Of a DNA stretch of 64,000 nucleotides, positions 48,024 to 62,225 are shown one piece after another. Under the pieces are notes generated by a model. It worked only from the letters and a program-made list of their open reading frames with translations. It had not been told where the DNA came from and did no database searches. Position 1 is the stretch's first letter, and every line of letters begins with the position of its first letter. This DNA comes from Alligator mississippiensis. Taxonomy: Eukaryota; Chordata; Crocodylia; Alligatoridae. The stretch covers positions 46,725,434-46,789,433 of the forward strand of contig NC_081828.1 in assembly GCF_030867095.1 (NCBI RefSeq), written 5' to 3'. Made by a program: the position numbers and the translations under genes.

Positions 48024-48415
48024 CTGTGGTGCTTAGCCTTCAGGCCCCATGGGCCAGATGAGTGGCACAGACCTGGGTTGGATCCAGCATAAGGTCTGAG
48101 TATGGGGTTGGTTCACAGGTAAGATCCAGCTGCACACTGTCCAGTCCTGTGCATCTGGATCTAGCTGTGGAACAACCCCCTCCCCCAATCCTTTGCTAGC
48201 CCAACTGTGCGGCAAAATGATCTAGTGTGCAGGGCAACCTCATTGGTCCACAGAGCTCCCCAAACATCCAGAAATTTGGCAGCAGAGGAATGGCAATTAA
48301 CACTGCCATTGTTCCCCTGCTGCCAAATTTCTGGACATGTGGGGAGACCCATAAGCCAGATGAGATGGCTCCAAGCGCTGGATCTAGCCCACAGGCTGGA
48401 GGTTGAGCACCACTA
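48024..48415. mobile_element. Non-autonomous hAT element (392 bp) with central hairpin
   Basis: The termini are CTGTGGTGCTTAGCCTTCAG and CTGGAGGTTGAGCACCACTA, inverted. The flanking 8-mers are TTTTAATG / TTTTAATA (48016-48023, 48416-48423; 7 of 8). The centre holds a perfect 18-bp inverted repeat: 48268-48285 (CCAGAAATTTGGCAGCAG) with 48317-48334. The same family is at 38431-38722. Confidence 0.85.
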
Positions 48416-48839
48416 TTTTAATACATTCTTTTTAAGTGCCAGCCACCTGCCCCCTGCCTAAAGAACACAACTCCTTTGCCCAATCCTTGTGGTTTGTCAA
48501 CACATTTTCCCCTCCCAACAGATAGCCAGCAAGGCCCTTATGTTCATAAACTGAAAATGAAAATGTGCAGCATGATCGCAGCTTCCAAGTTTCAGATATG
48601 CTCCAAGTCAATCTGGATACCTTCCCCTGCTGTTGCTGGCCTGAAGTATCAGGCCTGAGCCATGCTGCACTGCTCTACCCAGCCTTTTGGACTGTAGTTG
48701 GGTGTTGACTAGAAACTCCCCTCCTCGAGTTGCTTCCTTCCCCTCCCCCAGCCCTTTAAAGCAAATTCCCCTTATATTTTGGCTTAACACAGAAGACTGT
48801 TATTTTCAAATACATCTCCGACAGTAATAAGCTCAACCT

Positions 48840-49150
48840 CTCCTGGGGGGGATTTTAATTTATACAAAAGTATCATATCTTATCATGATCAGCCTCTGAT
48901 TCATTTACTATTCAGTATTAAAAAGCCAGAAAGGGAATAAATTCAGCTAACATAGAAATTAATGTGAAACGATGGGCTCTTTCATGTGGCATTTTCAACC
49001 ACAGTTCCTGCAACGGGCTTATGTAATCAGACATAATTATCTGCACATGTTCAGTTACATTACTTCACAAATCCTCGTTGGCCCTGCCCAGTGACGTCAG
49101 GCCTCACTGGTAAGCCCCTAATGTCCATTTTCTCGGCATGGCTGAACTGA
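48840..49150. promoter_or_regulatory. Possible conserved intronic element
   Basis: A repeat-free AT-rich block: TTTTAATTTATACAAAAG, TTATCATGATCAGC, AGACATAATTATCTGCACAT, a CRE-like GTGACGTCAG and a few further CpGs. It looks like a developmental enhancer by composition only. Confidence 0.3.
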
Positions 49151-50477
49151 GAGAAAGAAAGCATCAACCTGAATAGGCAAGGGTTCTACCATTTTCCTTT
49201 CTATGTGCCGTGGGTGCTCTCTCTCTCTCGCTGTGCTCTGGTAGGGCCTTTAGCCATCCTAGTGAAGTCAGGATCACATGCAAATTTTGTTTCCTGCCTA
49301 CTGGGAAATCTCTAATTTGACTTCCCAGAAGAAATGCAAAAGGACTAAAAATGGACTGTTGAGCCCGATGTACCAATTTGGATGCAGACAGATGGTAATG
49401 GCATGACACTGTATCCCACCTGGGTACCCTTAACGTTTGCTTTTAAAGCCCAACACTCTCCCTTTTGTGCACGCCTTAACCAAAAGGAGACAGAGACTGG
49501 GGAAACTGTTTTAATGCTTCCACTCGTATCACATCTCGTTCTCAGTGCCTTTGTTCTGAAATGACACAAACTCCTGGAGAATGCCTGCCAGGGCTGATGA
49601 CATCCTGTGCATTCCCCTACTGGAAGCGGTTCACTTAGAACGGATCCCTTGGTGGTCAAGGCATAGATTCCTGAAGGTTATCCAGAGAAACAGGTCTCCC
49701 TTGCCCCTGCCTCCAAAAGACTTCTCTGCACGTTCTTGTTTGCTCACTTTCTCTCCTTCCCCCACAACAAGCATAAGTCACATACACAGAAAATAAAACA
49801 CACTGCAGACAAATTTCCCTTGTTCAAATGTCCCCCCTCCACCTCAGTCTCTCTGTGACCTCTAAAGGGGCCAGAGAAAAACCACACTCCACAAGAACAG
49901 CCTCCTTTTTCAGGCTGCCCTCTTGTCCCAGCTTGCTGTCACCGCCACTGAGATGGCGGACGATTGATCTGAGAAATGAAGTTGGATTGCTGTCCCGAAT
50001 CTACACTCGGTTCTCCTTGTGTCTGTCTGATCGATTTCACTCTGTACGACACAGCTTGTCGCTATGAATTTTCATGCTAGTCAGGAGCCGCCAGCGCACC
50101 CAAGAACAAGTAGAAGATGTTTTTAAACTCCCCCCCCGCTTTTTTATCATCATCATCATCATTTTTTGGCTCAAGACACTGGCTGGGGAAAGGTTATTTT
50201 TAAACAGCGGCTTGGTCTGTGATGGGCTCCAGCCATTGGGCTCCTTGTGGAGATTTCAAGGCTCAGGCTTGCGATGACATTTCCTACCACTGTTCTACTA
50301 GGTGTCACCTGTTTAGCAGCTCCTCTCAGCTGAACGCATGTGGCCGCAGGTGCCATGCAAACACTGATTGTGTCTGACAGGCCTAGACGCCAGCTGCCTG
50401 CATGAAGCCTGCCCAATCACCACTTTTTGTGGGCAGAACTCTGCCGTTGGCGTGACCGATACAGAAGCAATAAACTA

Positions 50478-52334
<1,857 letters not shown>

Positions 52335-53419
52335 TCATAGAAAGGAAAAGAATCCACCCCGTGACTGTCAGCCAAGAGGAAGGAACAACATGCAAAGCAA
52401 CCACAAAACAAAAACAAAACACACAGTCAGGTTAGTAGTATGAAGAACAGAGCAAGCAAAAAAAGGGTGCCCTCTTGAGGTTATACAAAGCCACAAATTA
52501 TTACATCGCAACGTAAGGTATGTCCTTCAATGGCTCCCCACTTTGGAGTAGGTTTTTTTTCCCCCCCCACACACTGGCTCAGATATCCAAAACCCAGCCT
52601 AGAGGATCAACAGTGCCATTCTCATTCATCTTAAGGCATTCAAGTCCTTTAGGCAGCCTGAAACTCTCCGTCATTGGGTACACTGCTGCTGCAGACTGCA
52701 GTGTAGAGTAGAGATACCCTAGCTAGTTTTTAACAAGCTATCCCAGGTACTAAAAACAGTGGTCTTCTCAGCAGGGTAAATTAGCCCACACTGAGGTCTG
52801 CAATGCTGTTGCTAGACTGCCCCCACTACCCAAGTCATGCATCTCTACATTATACTGCAGTCTGCAGGAAAGACGCACCCAGATTCTTTACTCACCCCAA
52901 GGACAGAACTCCCACTAATTTAACAGGAGGTCTTGCCAGTGGGCTGAGTGTGGAACATGCTCTTGAGGACATCAGAGAAGAGGGTGTGTTGCTAACCTCC
53001 ACAATCAAATAACTGCTGTTCTATTTCACAATGTGGTGGTAGCAGCACTCCATGAGCTACAAGGTCAAACTGTGAAGCTACCTCTGTAGACTTCAATTAA
53101 AGTCCCACACTTCCATGATGGCAGGTTATAGGTTAGGCAAAATAAGTAACATGATGGACCATGAGAGAATGTAAGGTTCCCCTGTCCCTTTCCATGCCAG
53201 CTGCCTATCCACAGTGAGCTCTGCAAGCAAATTACAGATCAGGAGTCCCACCGCATGCACCAGTCGCCACATTACAAAAAGAAATTACAATAATGGAGGC
53301 AACTAGGTGGGACGGGAAAAAAAATGTCTTTGGAGAAACAAGAAGGTTTTCTGCTTCCAGCTGCGAGGTAATTGAGCACCTCCCCTGCCCACTGAAGGGG
53401 AGAAAGAAAAAGAGCATAC

Positions 53420-53700
53420 AACTGGAATGCAGGGGTGGGGGAAGATTTTACGGGATTATTTTGAAACTATCGTGCAGCTCAGCGAATTAAGTGCGAGAAA
53501 GCTCAACGTGCAAAGTTTGGTTATTAACATGACATTAGCCTTGACACGGAGAGACTTCAGGGGCCCAGGTCAGCTCCACTGTATCGTTAAAACCCCAAAC
53601 AGCTCGAATTTTCCCCCACATCAAACCCAAAGATTGGCAACCATCGTCTTTGTGGAATTGCCCAGTAATGGTTTGTGTGCAAGCTCTGAAAAACAACTGA
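53420..53700. promoter_or_regulatory. Possible conserved intronic element
   Basis: Repeat-free and CpG-retaining (TTTTACGGGATTATTTTG, CAGCGAATTAAGTGCGAG, CTCAACGTGCAAAG, GACACGGAG, TGTATCGTTAAAAC). The dense CpGs in AT-rich intronic DNA stand out. Function is inferred only from composition. Confidence 0.32.
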
Positions 53701-54170
53701 TAATCTGTATCCCTCATCCCACCATGAAGACAGAGTGAATGCTCCTGATCAAACCCCTGGCCTGAGAAAAACAAAGAAGCCTCATCTGATAAAAGCAACT
53801 TTTGGGATGGGGCAGGAAGTGAACATGGGGTCTATGCTGTCAATCATTTGGCTTGCCCACTTACTAACCTTGCTAAACTCCTAGACCTAAAATGCTGGAG
53901 ACTCTTAAGTAAAAGAGGAACAGTGGAAAAAAACCCTGGTCATACCCAGTTTACTCTCCCTTTCAGCATCCACGCTCTGCCCCTGTGCGACACTGGGCAA
54001 GACGGACCTACGAACTGACCCAGTAAATGGCAGTTATGTGCTTATGTATGCTCTAAATATCTCTTCAGAGGAGCTGACTGTGCAAGACTGTGGAACATCC
54101 CAAAAATGAAGAGGAGCTGGGAACATCACTGACCAGTAAAAGCTTGATCCATAGTCTGCTGCAGTCAACA

Positions 54171-54414
54171 TAGTATCATAGTACTTAGGGTTGGAAGGGA
54201 CCTAAACAGATGATCAGGTCTGACCCATAATAGAAAGAATCCCTCTGATTGCATTGGGGCTGGGGTCAGACCCTAACTATGTTAGAAAGAATAAAACACC
54301 CCAGTTAGACAAAGCCTTGGCTGGATGATATAGCTGGTTGGTCTTGCTTTGAGCAGGGGGTTGAACTAGATGACCTCCTGAGGTCCCTTCCAACCCTCAT
54401 TTTCTATGATTCTA
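54171..54414. repeat. Two CR1 3' tails in opposite orientation
   Basis: 54171-54229 is a minus-strand CR1 tail (TATCATAGTACTTAGGGTTG, GAAGGGACCTAAACAGATGA). 54311-54414 is a plus-strand tail (TTTGAGCAGGGGGTTGAACT, AGATGACCTCCTGAGGTCCC, TTCCAACCCTCATTTTCTAT). They flank about 80 bp of other text. Confidence 0.8.
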
Positions 54415-54591
54415 AAGGCTATGGTGATCATGTTCTTGATAAATGCTACCCAATACGTTGCAGAGAATACTCCACTCTTCTGTTAAAACTGGTAAGAGCT
54501 GCTCGGTAGACAGCTGCAACTCCTGTAGCTCTTGCTCAACCAGCAAAGGCCTCCTTATCATCCCTCAGTGCCTATAGTTATTTATTAAAGT

Positions 54592-54750
54592 GTTTCTGTA
54601 GTATAGTAGTTAATCATGTTTGCCTCTCGTACACAAAGGCCTTGGTTTGAAACCAGGCAGAAACAGCTGGATTAATTTTATCTTTCCATGAGCAGGGGGT
54701 TGGTTAGAAAAGCTCTTGAGGTTCCTTCTAGCCCTACTTTTCTATGAGTC
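54592..54750 (+). mobile_element. Composite SINE-like retroposon: tRNA-Val-like head, CR1-type tail
   Basis: 54592-54665 folds like a tRNA: 7-bp acceptor stem GTTTCTG / CAGAAAC, box A TAGTATAGTAG (54599-54609), box B GGTTTGAAACC (54644-54654) in a T arm with stem CTTGG / CCAGG. It resembles vertebrate tRNA-Val (GTTTCCGTAGTGTAGTGG...). The anticodon arm has an extra nucleotide and no normal 7-nt loop, so it is no working tRNA. After about 24 bp, 54690-54750 (GAGCAGGGGGTTGGTTAGAA, CTTGAGGTTCCTTCTAGCCC, ATGAGTC) is a CR1 3' end. That is the build of a SINE whose RNA was copied by CR1 machinery. Whether this is a family or a single chimera cannot be told from one copy. Confidence 0.75.
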
Positions 54751-54867
54751 AAAAGTAGTATCTTACAGGCTATAACTTTGCTTTCCTCTAGCACCCTTCC
54801 CCTAAGAACATGAAATTTTAATTAAGCCTCATAAGAAGCAAGCGGAATACTGCTCTTCTTCTTTACT

Positions 54868-54970
54868 GGAATGGAGAGGCAGAGTGCCTCTCACAAATGT
54901 ATACAAGTCAGTGGCAGAACTGGAAAGAGAATCCAGGATTCTCTGCGCTACCGGACAAGCTGTCCCAAGC
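54868..54970 (-). repeat. MIR-type SINE fragment, antisense
   Basis: AAGTCAGTGGCAGAACTGGA and AAGAGAATCCAGGATTCTCT match the antisense MIR body ('agtcagtggcagagctgggaatagaacccaggagtcct'). Confidence 0.65.
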
Positions 54971-55111
54971 TACAAGGAGTTGTTTTTTTCTGCGTGTTCC
55001 CTCTCCAATATAGCAACTTCCTTTTTCCACACCCGCCCTTTAAAAATAATAAATAAAAATGACATAAACTTAACAGATATTTTATTGAAAGTTAACAAGC
55101 CAGATTGTAAA

Positions 55112-55112
<1 letters not shown>

Positions 55113-55182
<70 letters not shown>
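55113..55182. repeat. (TG)35 microsatellite, uninterrupted
   Basis: 70 bp of perfect TG. The longest pure microsatellite in the window and likely polymorphic. Confidence 0.97.
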
Positions 55183-55185
<3 letters not shown>

Positions 55186-55792
55186 GAAGGGGGTGGGGCG
55201 GAAGAATAAAATAAACAGCAGCAAACTCTAATTCTGGATAGCACCGGTGTCTTGGAAATCATGAGAGGCACGAGCTATGCCATTTACAAGATATACACTG
55301 CTATTGGCACAGAGTATTTTTACAATATATGTGCATATATAAATGGTAAATATGTCTTACTGCCAATGTAGATGCAAAGATAAATATGCGCATACCAATG
55401 GACTGCATGTACAGATGCATTTGTATCAAAGCAGTAATTGCCTTTTACACCATCTGCAGTGCTGTTTCAGCATTCTGCCACCTAGGTACAAGGCATGTGT
55501 GAAAATTATGAGGGCCCAGGGTCTCTGAGAAGCAGCTGAGAAGGGGCTAATGTACTGGCATAGCAAAGGGGGGGCAGGCAAGAATGCCATCAAAATAAAG
55601 ACTCCAGTGTGAATCAGACGTGGGGCCTGGGTTTAGAAAATACTATCCAAATGCACCAGTCTGTTGAGGCTCCACTTACAGATCCAGTCTGTCACCCTAA
55701 GGGACCTGCATTTAACAGCAAAAGCTTTGAAATGGTCCCACCTTGACCTGGATGTCCTCATGAAATGGAACGTAACAATTGTCACATAGCTT

Positions 55793-55918
55793 GTAAGCTC
55801 TGTGGGGCAGGTTCTGCCAGCTCTGGCCAATGTCTGCATAGAGCCTAATGGGCTGGGCTACGATCCTGGAATGGGGCTCCTGACAAATCTCACGTGATAA
55901 ATGTTACAATAAGAGAAG
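55793..55918 (+). repeat. Ancient amniote interspersed repeat, sense
   Basis: TTGTAAGCTCTGTGGGGCAG, CATAGAGCCTAATGGGCTGG and GATCCTGGAATGGGGCTCCT correspond to 'gtaagctctttggggcagggactg..cagcacctagcacaatgggg..ctggggctcct'. The antisense relative is at 22345-22435. Confidence 0.6.
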
Positions 55919-58900
55919 GCATAACACTGCATGCCAGGAAGAGCGCTTGGAACCAATGCTGATGTTTAACATCTGTGGTTTAGTATTAAACCAAGATCTA
56001 TTCACCATGATTCCTTTAACTGGACTCCCAATTCCACCAACCTCATTGGCTTCTTATCCACTGCAGCTCCTTTCATTATTTTCACGAGCTTGCTCCCAAG
56101 TTACTACTAACATGAGGTGTATGAGGTGCATGTGAGGTAGGGAGGGACAAGATTACTGTTAGCATGTATTTGAAGAGTACCAATTCTTAGGGCAATGAGG
56201 CTACAAAGTGGTATAACTAGTTGTAATGGGATGACAATAAAAAAATATTAAATTTGGGATATATATCAGGTAAAATGGCAAGGCTTAGGTGGAACAGTCT
56301 CCCATGAAAAGGGATGGAAACTTAGGCATGTGGCACATTTGAAACCAAATGGTTCAAGATGCTAATATGTCATTGGAGAAAAGCCTGCAGGGATCTAAGA
56401 GAGATTAACTAGCTATAATCAAATTAGTTCTTTTCCATCTTTGATATCTGAGATTATTACATCCCGTTCAAAAATCTTTTCCCTGGTATTCAACAGTTCT
56501 TGTGTACTTGTTTATTGCTGCTCATTTTACCTTTTTTTTTTTTTTTTTTAAACATATTCTTCACTCTCCCACCTCTAATTTCCCACCTTCACCACTCTTC
56601 AATGCTCTTTTCAAACCTCTGTTTTTATATCTTACTAGTGATGAATGATTCTAGTGAAATTTCTGGTGGATCTTTTGTTCAATGGGCTTTATACAAACAT
56701 TAAAATTGTGTCTGTGACAGTTCCACCCATCTTAGTTAAAATCACATGTAGTTTTGTTTCCTGCATTTTGCATTAAAATATCCAGGAGGTGAATAATGTA
56801 AAAGGCTTCTGTCATGCAGAATACAGGTAAGTCAAAATAGCCAAGATCAAAACCCAATGACCATAAGTTTGCTCACAGCTCCACATATAGGACTCCCATT
56901 TAAGGAACCAAGAGCATTACACATCTGTTGGAGAACAGAATCTGGCATCACAGATATGTTTTTCCCCCGCATTTCTACCATTATCTAAAATGATGAGAGA
57001 ATTTATTGAACTAGCTCCTCAGTGGGTGATTTCACTGGAGGCATAGCACTTCACATCAGCTGAGGATATGGCCTTCAACACTGAATTTACATATCAGTTC
57101 TAATGCTTGTTGTGTCTTTGTGCATATCACACTTAACATGGTCACTGAAACTACTATCAACATTTACACAGCACGAGAAGGGCATGGCACTTTAAAGTTG
57201 AATGACCCAGTCCCTGCCCCAGTGAGGTTACTAACTGAATTCCTGAGTAATAAGAACAGGGGATATAGCACACACAACACAGGAAGGTGGGAATAACAGA
57301 AGACAGGTGAAGTATCAGTAATCATGTAGTGCAGAAGGCTGACCAGCATTTCAGATTCAAAGGGGTTGGTAGATGATAACTGCCCCCTCAATGAGCAGTG
57401 TAAAAAAGAAGATATTAAAATAGAAAGGGAAAAAATGTATTGGTCACTTGAGACAGTTTTAACCTGCACCTCTGCTACTATGAACATGAGAATGTAATGG
57501 GTGCTGGTGTGAGGGTCTCAGGACTCAGGTAGACCTGCAAAATGATCAATGTAAAATATCATTTATTCTTTCCCTATTCCGTGATGTCCCCACAAAAGGG
57601 AGTGAGCCCTCTCCCAATCTGGCAGTACAGAGAGTGACCCACTAGAAACTTGGATGGGCTCTTTCTTCTCTTCTGTCTTCATTCCCCACATTTTACTTTA
57701 GATGTTTCTTATGTGAAGCCTGGTGATTTGGCCTTTTCTAATACGCCAGCTGTCCTGGAACTCTGGGATGGGCTTTCCCAACCGGCAGCATTTTTCATCT
57801 CGGCATGACTGGAGCTGCCATCCCCCCTAGATTTTTTTTCCTTCCTATCTTGATTTTCTAATATTTCTGAAGTTTGCTTCTTTCTTCTCCCCCCACCAGC
57901 CTTATTTCACCTCTCTTTCTCCCATCCCTCTCCTCTGCTTGCCCATTGCCATTTTGCTTTTGTTATTACAAATGAATAAAAGGTCAATTTTGCCTATCTA
58001 CATCTCAGTTGAGCCTATCAACTGGTTAGTATCATACTGGTGTCTAAGAGGTGATTAAGGAGGGCTGCCACCTTTAAATGTCACTTTCACATAAAAAATA
58101 CTTCCACTTCCCCAAAAAACAGTGGTAGTGAAAGGGCCCAAAATCAACAGAAGCTAGTTCAGTTGCACAAGCTTGTGTACTCTTCAAAACCACAGGATTT
58201 AAGCATAAGAAGTATCTAACTTGTCAATCATACATAGGCCTAGCATCTTAACAGGGCAATGAGCCTCAACTTAAAAACTAGGACTGGATTGGTAGAAACT
58301 GGAAGGAAATAATCAAAGGGACTGGATGCTCATGGGGTGCAAGATAGAGCCTGTAATTCAATCTCACCCAGAACAATAGTTCTCAAAGCTTTCAATCATG
58401 AGACAGATGAGATAAAACAGCAGTTCTTCAGTGAGGGGCCCTGGCCCCAAGTAGGGTTGTGAGTACCAAAAAAATTCAACTAGAATAGTTGGGCTCACTC
58501 AAGAAACGGGGTTGTAACCTGACCAGAAATGGGACCTAGAAGTGGGGTTATGAGACAAGAAATACTGGGGACCACTTCTCTTGTAAGAAAGAGAAAGTAT
58601 CTGGTGAGGTACCTGGCAAAACAGGCTCTGGGCTGAAGAGACAAGAAAGTGCTAGGCAGGGAGAGGAGCATTTGAAACATAGGCCCTAAAAAATGAATAG
58701 ATGGAGTCTATAACCAGAAAGGACTCACTCAGTCAAATCACCTTGGTTCTGTGCTCAGGCTCCATGGGAGAGATGACATACAGCATCCAAAGCCCAGTAC
58801 CATCTGACTTAAAAGGGACTCTCTTGGCAATGGCTAGCTGGGGCCATGGTGCACAAACATCAGTCAGGTGAAGGGCTGCCTCTTGCTGCTTGTGTCAGCA

Positions 58901-59394
58901 CTTACATATACTTCAGGTCAGGCATCACATGATTTTGGATATTACTGCTCATGGTTCTCAGGAGGGGAGTGAGAGTGGGGAACAGCAAGGGACATGCACA
59001 CTTTGAAGATCTAGGTTTGTTTCTGAAAAAAGGGACAGGATCAGGAGCCTTCTTTTTCCACTGAAGAGAAAGGAAGACTGGGCACCTATGACACAGGGTA
59101 AAAGGAATCCCATATCCTGACAGGGCACATCAAAATATTGCCAAAATACTTAGTATTCTTCTTAAAATGCCATGAAAATGCACAAGCATTTGTGTCTCTG
59201 ATGATGCTCTTCCACCAACAGCAGTGCAATCTGTGCACCAGGGAGTGTCCTTTCGTGAACATGGACCTATACAACGGGCCAGTCAGAATAATGGTACCTA
59301 GCATCTTCCATCTAAGGATCTCCTACAGCTTTATAGACACACATCAATTAAGCCTCATAAGCCCTACTCCTCACGTGAAATAGCATAAATCGTA

Positions 59395-59470
59395 TCTTGG
59401 AGATGTGGAAACTGAGGCTGAGGGAGGTGACATGACTCACCCAAAGGTCACAGAGACCTTGTCCAGTGGA
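59395..59470 (-). repeat. MIR-type SINE core, antisense
   Basis: GATGTGGAAACTGAGGCTGA and TGACTCACCCAAAGGTCACA match the antisense MIR core. Confidence 0.75.
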
Positions 59471-59804
59471 AGGAAGGTCTTCATGGGACAAAGATGAAGT
59501 CAGTGGAGTGCTACCTATGCCAGTACTTACATCCCTGCTAGTAGCAGTGCCACTACATTATTGAAGGGAAAAGGGTAGGCAGTTTTGGAGTGTAGACAGC
59601 CACCCTAGGAGAGTCAATGGCAGGAGTTCAAATCATATGCTTTACCAACAAGGATGTTTGTCCTACCTTGAAAGCATAGTGTTATCAGGGGATTATCTTA
59701 GTGGTTTACTGCAGGTTTGTGGACAATTTATCTTTTAAACAGCCATGTTACTGCCTGGAGGGAAAGTCACAGAAAGAGACTTGAATTGTAGCATTATTTA
59801 AGTG

Positions 59805-59935
59805 GGGCAGCTGTTGGAGAAATGTCTATTATGCTGGATATGGGCCAGATCCAAAGCCTATTAATGTCACTTGGAGCCTTTTCCCTTGGCTTCAGTGGGC
59901 TTTGGATCAAACTCAATTTGAACCAATGCCTCAAA
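59805..59935. repeat. Ancient palindromic amniote repeat
   Basis: GGGCCAGATCCAAAGCCTAT at the left and GGCTTCAGTGGGCTTTGGAT at the right are inverted. The same family as 28655-28705. Confidence 0.55.
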
Positions 59936-60699
59936 ATAAGAGGAAAATGAGAACTGCATATCTTAGTTACAAGTTCATGTAGATTCTGGACTCTGAAATT
60001 CCCCACCTCAGTATCAAAAGTAATATTAGATATAATTTATTCATGCACACGTATATATTTTGCTGAATTTACTCAATGCTTTTTAATAGGTTAATAGTTA
60101 ATGCCAAAAGGTTCATAGCTTGATCAGCTGCTTTTATTAAGAGAACAGCTTGCAAAGAGCACCTAAACCTATAGAAGTAAGTATTTCAAATTAAATGAAA
60201 GACACCGTGGAAGCCATCCCTCCTGAGCAACTCTAGTACAACCAGCTCCAGAGTTCAACCAAACGTTTCCGAACGCCTCAACGAATAGCAAGCCAGGGAG
60301 TGGAATCGAGCCATGCTGCACTACCCTATGTTATTAACAAATCTACGTGTATGGTAGGCAAAGAGCAGAGGAACGAAGGAGCTGTCTGGTCCACCTGGAC
60401 AATAACCTCTTTTCCACAGTGGCCAAGAAGCAGTTGTTTCAATGGAAGGTGCAGAAAACCCTGCAGTAAATCCTGGAAACCTATCCCGCAGTAGACAGAG
60501 GCTGACTTATGGCTGAAGTGTTGATATCCATTTTAGATCTTACCGTTACATCACATACTGACCCCTTATGAGGGCCATCAGCAGGTTTTAAGTGGGAAAT
60601 CTTTAAAGCCACAGCATAGAATTCATCCCCTTGAGCTAAAAGGAGAAACTGGCATTAAGAAAAGGCCTGCATTGGAAACACACCAAACCTTCAAACCCC

Positions 60700-61150
60700 T
60701 GAGGGACCGCTTGGGAAAACAGTAAAAACAAAGAAATATTATTCCCCATGCCCTCCTCGTTGAATCATGGGGCTCACACACTATATAACCTAGCTCACAT
60801 TATTTCATTTGTTTGAACATTTGTCTCTTGTTTCTCCACCGTCTTCACATTTCCACCATTATGTGTTGGGTCTAACTTAGACTCCCTGCACTCAGGCAAG
60901 GACTATGATTCGTCAGATTTCCTTAAAAAGCCATGCAAATATCCCAACACTGTATAAATGTTTCCTAATAAGAATAATCATTGTTTCAGCAATGTCAGAA
61001 CACCAATGGCCCATTTAATGTCCCTGTAGGCAGCCTTGCCTCCCTTTTTTGCATCAGTGCCCTTCATTTAACAGCGTACCTGACAACCGCACACTTCATG
61101 CCCTGGAGAAAGGGTATTATAATAATAAACCAAGCTTAAAGACACATAAC
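60700..61150. promoter_or_regulatory. Possible conserved intronic element
   Basis: A repeat-free block about 1-1.4 kb downstream of the homeobox exon: GACTATGATTCGTCAGATTT, GCCATGCAAATATCCC (octamer-like ATGCAAAT), AAGAATAATCATTGTTTC, ATTTAACAGCGTACCTGACA. Suggestive only. Confidence 0.28.
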
Positions 61151-62063
61151 CAAATAGGTCCACATTTCCCTCCCCTCCTCCCTTTTAGAACAAAATAGGC
61201 ATATACACATATAATTCAAATCACATGGCAGCCATCACATTAACCTTTTTTTTTCTTTTAATTAGGTCCCAAATCTCCCGTAGCTTTGGAGATTAGCACC
61301 ATTAGTAAAAAAAAAAATGTACAGTTTGGCATAACTGTTGAATCTGGTGGCATTGGGCACACACAGATGCTAAAATTAAACAGGAGATACATAATTGTTC
61401 CTTAGCAGAGGAGCTGAAATCTGGATAAGATGCACTGATTGAACACACATTTGTCCCCTGAAGCAAACAAAATGAAAAATACAACAAACAGTACAAAAGG
61501 GAAAGGGGGGGGGGGAGGGAAACCCCATTGGATTTCCTTGAAGATAGAATCTTCTGCCAGTACTGATACAAAAGGAAAACAAAATTCACAGAGAACAAAT
61601 ACTTGCAAATGGGTCTAGACATTACTGTGTAAAGCACCCTGAAAAAAGGGGGAAAAAATCAAAGTTCACATATAGCAGACAAAAAAATAGCATGAGCAGA
61701 GACATCCTGCAAGTGATAGGTCTTATTTATCAGGGTCACTCATGCTTTTGGCCTCTGGTCAAATAAACCAATTGTCTGTGGAAAATTGTTTTTCTTCTGA
61801 GGAGCAAGCAACTCAATTTTTTTCCATGCAAAAACCCCAACAAGTTGTTGTCAGTTACGCAGCACGATCACGTCAATTTTAGATACGGAAAAACACGACC
61901 AGAAAAAACCCAACTCCATTTTTTTTTTTTTTTTTTTTGTAAAAATTACACATAAAGGAGCCAATCAAAATTTGAAAATGAAAAGAAGAAAAACACAGAG
62001 ATTAAAGGGAAAAACGAACAAAAAAACGAACAATAACAACCCAAAGGAAAAAAAAAAAAACTA

Positions 62064-62225
<162 letters not shown>

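Noticed and set aside
54592-54665. Functional tRNA-Val gene
   Set aside because: The anticodon arm is disrupted by an extra base and the CpG of box B is lost. It continues into a CR1 tail, so it is a retroposon head.
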